A DNA stretch of 64,000 nucleotides from Sinonovacula constricta (lineage: Eukaryota > Mollusca > Bivalvia > Cardiida > Solecurtidae), in NCBI GenBank assembly GCA_007844125.1, contig CM017556.1, positions 18,220,017 through 18,284,016 of the forward strand, read 5' to 3'. The notes below the pieces were generated by a model, which was not told the origin of the DNA, did no database searches, and saw only the letters and a program-made list of their open reading frames with translations. This document shows positions 62,866 through 64,000 of this stretch, in pieces. The position numbers and the translations under genes are program-made. Each line of letters begins with the position of its first letter. Within the stretch, counting starts at the first letter, position 1.

Positions 62866-64000
62866 ATGTTTCAGCTTCAGCAGCTTATGATCTCCCAGGA
62901 TCTGTACTGTTGGCTACATAGCTGCTGCCAATATTGTATAGTTTCAACAGCTTATGATCTCCTCAGGATCTGTACTATTAGCTACATAGCTGCTGCCAAT
63001 ATTTTATAGCTTCAGCAGCTAAAGATCTCCTCAGGATCTGTACTGTTGGCTACATAGCTGCTGCCAATATTGTATAGTTTCAACAGCTTATGATCTCCTC
63101 AGGATCTGTACTATTGGCTACATAGCTGCTGCCAATATTGTATAGTTTCAGCATCTTATGATCTCCTCAGGATCTGTACTATTAGCTACATAGCTGCTGC
63201 CAATATTGTATAGCTTCAGCAGCTAAAGATCTCCTCAGGATCTGTACTGTTGGCTACATAGCTGCTGCCAATATTGTATAGTTTCAGCATCTTATGATCT
63301 CCTCAGGATCTGTACTATTGGCTACATAGCTGCTGCCAATATTGTATAGTTTCAGCATCTTATGATCTCCTCAGGATCTGTACTATTAGCTACATAGCTG
63401 CTGCCAATATTGTATAGTTTCAGCATCTTATGATCTCCTCAGGATCTGTACTATTAGCTACATAGCTGCTGCCAATATTTTATAGCTTCAGCAGCTAAAG
63501 ATCTCCTCAGGATCTGTACTGTTGGCTACATAGCTGCTGCCAATATTGTATAGTTTCAACAGCTTATGATCTCCTCAGGATCTGTACTATTAGCTACATA
63601 GCTGCTGCCAATATTTTATAGCTTCAGCAGCTAAAGATCTCCTCAGGATCTGTACTGTTGGCTACATAGCTGCTGCCAATATTGTATAGTTTCAACAGCT
63701 TATGATCTCCTCAGGATCTGTACTATTGGCTACATAGCTGCTGCCAATATTGTATAGTTTCAACAGCTTATGATCTCCTCAGGATCTGTACTATTGGCTA
63801 CATAGCTGCTGCCAATATTGTATAGTTTCAACAGCTTATGATCTCCTCAGGATCTGTACTATTGGCTACATAGCTGCTGCCAATATTGATCTCCTCAGGA
63901 TCTGTACTATTGGCTACATAGCTGCTGCCAATATTGTATAGTTTCAACAGCTTATGATCTCCTCAGGATCTGTACTATTGGCTACATAGCTGCTGCCAAT
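62866..64000. repeat. 68-bp minisatellite array continuing past the window
   Basis: About 16 copies of a 68-bp unit containing TATGATCTCCTCAGGATCTG, TACTATTGGCTACATAGCTG and CTGCCAATATTGTATAG. The subtype with CTTCAGCAGCTAAAGATCT recurs in blocks. In those units CAGCAGCT and AGCTGCTG form an 8-bp inverted pair, and AGATC and GATCT a second. One unit is truncated near 63885. The right edge is outside the window. Confidence 0.96.

Overview
This window looks like nuclear DNA from an animal, most likely a bivalve mollusc or a related lophotrochozoan. The reasons are: AT-rich, stop-dense DNA with no prokaryotic gene layout; exon-sized coding islands with GT/AG splice signals; tRNA-derived SINEs of the kind common in molluscs; a jockey-like LINE relic; and hAT DNA transposons. 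The species cannot be fixed from sequence alone. No complete conventional gene is visible. The best coding signal is one exon at 31484-31745 (+) for the N-terminus of a synaptotagmin-like single-pass membrane protein. Much of the window may be large introns or upstream DNA of that gene.

The dominant feature is tandem repetition. Eleven minisatellite or satellite arrays plus one 72-bp duplication cover about 24 kb, or 38% of the window: 27 bp (32-1482), 27 bp (11269-13361), 22 bp then 39 bp (15426-16916), 66 bp (17826-18790), 39 bp (28575-30690), 37 bp (42300-45125), about 77 bp (45641-46260), 12 bp with 36/48-bp higher order (50376-61321, about 11 kb), 37 bp (62061-62685) and 68 bp (62866 to the window end). 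Several have nested higher-order structure, and most units carry a short palindrome. The very long open frames in these arrays (up to about 2,480 codons, on both strands) come from repeat periods that are multiples of three. I do not annotate them as genes.

The DNA between arrays holds mobile elements whose ends can often be defined. They are an internally deleted hAT element with 5-bp target duplications (6038-7691), a 5'-truncated LINE with an 11-bp duplication (8895-9598), SINEs with 12-bp (21202-21469) and 8-bp (25854-26182) duplications, and three copies of a TTAA-flanked MITE family (3843, 24855 and 48549). There is also a 206-bp hAT-like MITE (38466-38671) and a 652-bp terminal-inverted-repeat element with 9-bp duplications (40023-40674). 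Further degraded SINEs lie near 13.9, 23.4, 36.5 and 41.4 kb.

Two other places look gene-like. At 23.88-24.19 kb a promoter-like block precedes a candidate first coding exon with a good splice donor. That exon would join the 31.5-kb exon in frame. At 39.8-41.64 kb a promoter-like sequence, a donor, two candidate exons and a poly(A) signal suggest a very small spliced gene, bracketed by inverted, internally repetitive arms at 37.16 and 42.21 kb. Both are hypotheses that need RNA evidence.
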